Shown piece after piece: positions 5,777-6,597 of a DNA stretch of 6,597 bases. This DNA comes from Anaerolineae bacterium (GTDB taxonomy: Bacteria > Chloroflexota > Anaerolineae > Aggregatilineales > Aggregatilineaceae). The stretch is taken from positions 1 to 6,597 of the forward strand of contig JAFGJA010000552.1 in the NCBI GenBank assembly GCA_016929355.1, written 5' to 3'. Under the pieces are notes generated by a model, which saw only the letters and a program-made list of their open reading frames with translations, had not been told where the DNA came from and searched no databases. The first letter of the stretch is position 1, and each line of letters begins with the position of its first letter. The position numbers and the translations under genes were made by a program.

Positions 5777-6597
5777 ATGCAAACACTCCGCTCTGTCGAT
5801 ATATCAAAAACCGAGTGGCGTTGGGTCATTATCATCAGTGGTTTTCTTGTTGCTTTAACGCTTGTCCCCTATGCCTGGGCGCTTGCCAGTAATCAGGCCG
5901 ATGATGATTGGCAATTCATGGGGATGCTGGCGAATGCACAAGATGGCGCGACGTATTTATCCAAGATCGAACAAGGCCAACGCGGTCACTGGTTGTTTAC
6001 ACTGCGCTATACGCCTGAGATTCATGATGGCGCAGGGTTCCATACTTTCTATATCTTTCTCGGTCACATTGCGCGGATCACGGGACTATCGGGGCTGGTG
6101 GTATTCCATCTGGCCCGCGTCGCCACCAGTTATTTTATGTTCTTTGCGTTATATCAGCTTGGTGCAACGATTTGGGTCCGTTTAAGACCGAGGCGGCTCT
6201 TTTTCACATTCGCTGCGGTTGGATCGGGGTTAGGCTGGTTGTGGTTATTGTTCGCGGGCGCGGATCAGATTCCGCCCGACATGCTGATCCCGGAAGCATT
6301 CCCATTTTTCGCCGCCTATGCGAATCCACATTTTCCGCTCAGTATTGCGTGTTTGGCGTTGATTGCCTCGATCTTTATGGTAGCTTTCCGCCGGGGATTT
6401 AAGGAATCGCCAACAGTAGCTAATGGCGGGTTGGCGCTGCTGCTCATGTCGATGATTCTGGCGCTCATTCAACCGACGGTCCTCGTGCCCATTTCGGGCG
6501 CGTTAGTGCTGTATGTGGGGGTGCGTTACTATCTCACGCGTGAAATTCCGTATCATGAGATGCGCTGGGCGACCATGTTATGGCTGCCTATTATCCC
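5777..6597 (+). CDS. Polytopic membrane protein, possible GT-C-like glycosyltransferase (3'-truncated by window)
   Basis: The frame runs from ATG 5777 to the window end without a stop, giving 273 complete codons. The start is supported by GAGG (5767-5770) six bases upstream. I see about seven hydrophobic segments, near residues 16-38, 90-106, 107-134, 141-161, 185-205, 217-234 and 236-250. The first loop contains ADDDWQFMGMLANAQDGATY followed by LSKIEQGQRGHWLFTLRYTPEIHDG, then FYIFLGHIARITGLSGLVVFHLAR. An acidic first extracytoplasmic loop followed by many helices resembles the GT-C fold of lipid-linked-sugar glycosyltransferases, and similar loop sequences occur, as I recall, in uncharacterised Chloroflexota membrane proteins. 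No catalytic motif can be assigned, and the C-terminal part is missing. It is transcribed divergently from the zinc-ribbon gene across a 122-bp spacer. That it is a membrane protein is certain; the enzyme class is a guess. Confidence 0.8.
   Translation, partial: MQTLRSVDISKTEWRWVIIISGFLVALTLVPYAWALASNQADDDWQFMGMLANAQDGATYLSKIEQGQRGHWLFTLRYTPEIHDGAGFHTFYIFLGHIARITGLSGLVVFHLARVATSYFMFFALYQLGATIWVRLRPRRLFFTFAAVGSGLGWLWLLFAGADQIPPDMLIPEAFPFFAAYANPHFPLSIACLALIASIFMVAFRRGFKESPTVANGGLALLLMSMILALIQPTVLVPISGALVLYVGVRYYLTREIPYHEMRWATMLWLPII

Noticed and set aside
5695..6472. Several short open frames (5695-5892, 5862-6185, 6172-6402 on +, and 6245-6472 on -)
   Set aside because: They are out-of-frame shadows of the membrane protein gene, which is continuous from 5777 to the window end with consistent hydrophobic segments; no frameshift is needed.

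Overview
The window looks like a chromosomal segment from a bacterium of moderate GC content. My best guess is Chloroflexota (Anaerolineae-like). That is an inference from gene style: a Thr/Pro-rich lipoprotein, a large membrane-anchored NACHT-HEAT protein, and a multi-spanning membrane protein of a kind I associate with that phylum. No rRNA or other phylogenetic marker is present to prove it. I see no tRNA, CRISPR array, transposase or phage gene, and no gene-free stretch longer than 300 bases.

Region 1 (1-1177, + strand) is a compact housekeeping cluster. It holds the 3' part of a YggS/PLPBP-family pyridoxal-phosphate protein (start outside the window), a YggT-family small membrane protein with a GTG start, and a DUF167/YggU-family protein. 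This matches the yggS-yggT-yggU order known from other bacteria. Region 2 (1235-2173, +) is a lipoprotein whose mature part contains two tandem copies of a GC...GYR...YHT...RC module.

Region 3 (2174-2342) is the spacer between convergent genes. It carries a strong composite palindrome that could be a dispersed REP-like element and could also act as a transcription barrier. Region 4 (2343-5654, - strand) is a two-gene operon. A coiled-coil C4 zinc-ribbon protein (DUF164-like) comes first. Twelve bases downstream is an 864-residue protein with an N-terminal membrane anchor, a NACHT-type STAND NTPase and C-terminal HEAT repeats. The NTPase has an unusual charged helical insertion and lacks the arginine usually found in the NACHT sensor motif.

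Region 5 (5655-5776) is a short divergent promoter region with face-to-face -10 elements. Region 6 (5777 to the window end, +) is a polytopic membrane protein cut off by the window edge, with some resemblance to GT-C-type glycosyltransferases.

The most interesting locus is the zinc-ribbon/NACHT-HEAT pair. Its architecture fits a membrane-tethered signalling or surveillance NTPase, possibly related to bacterial NACHT immunity proteins. No effector domain or defence neighbour is visible, so a defence role is only a hypothesis.
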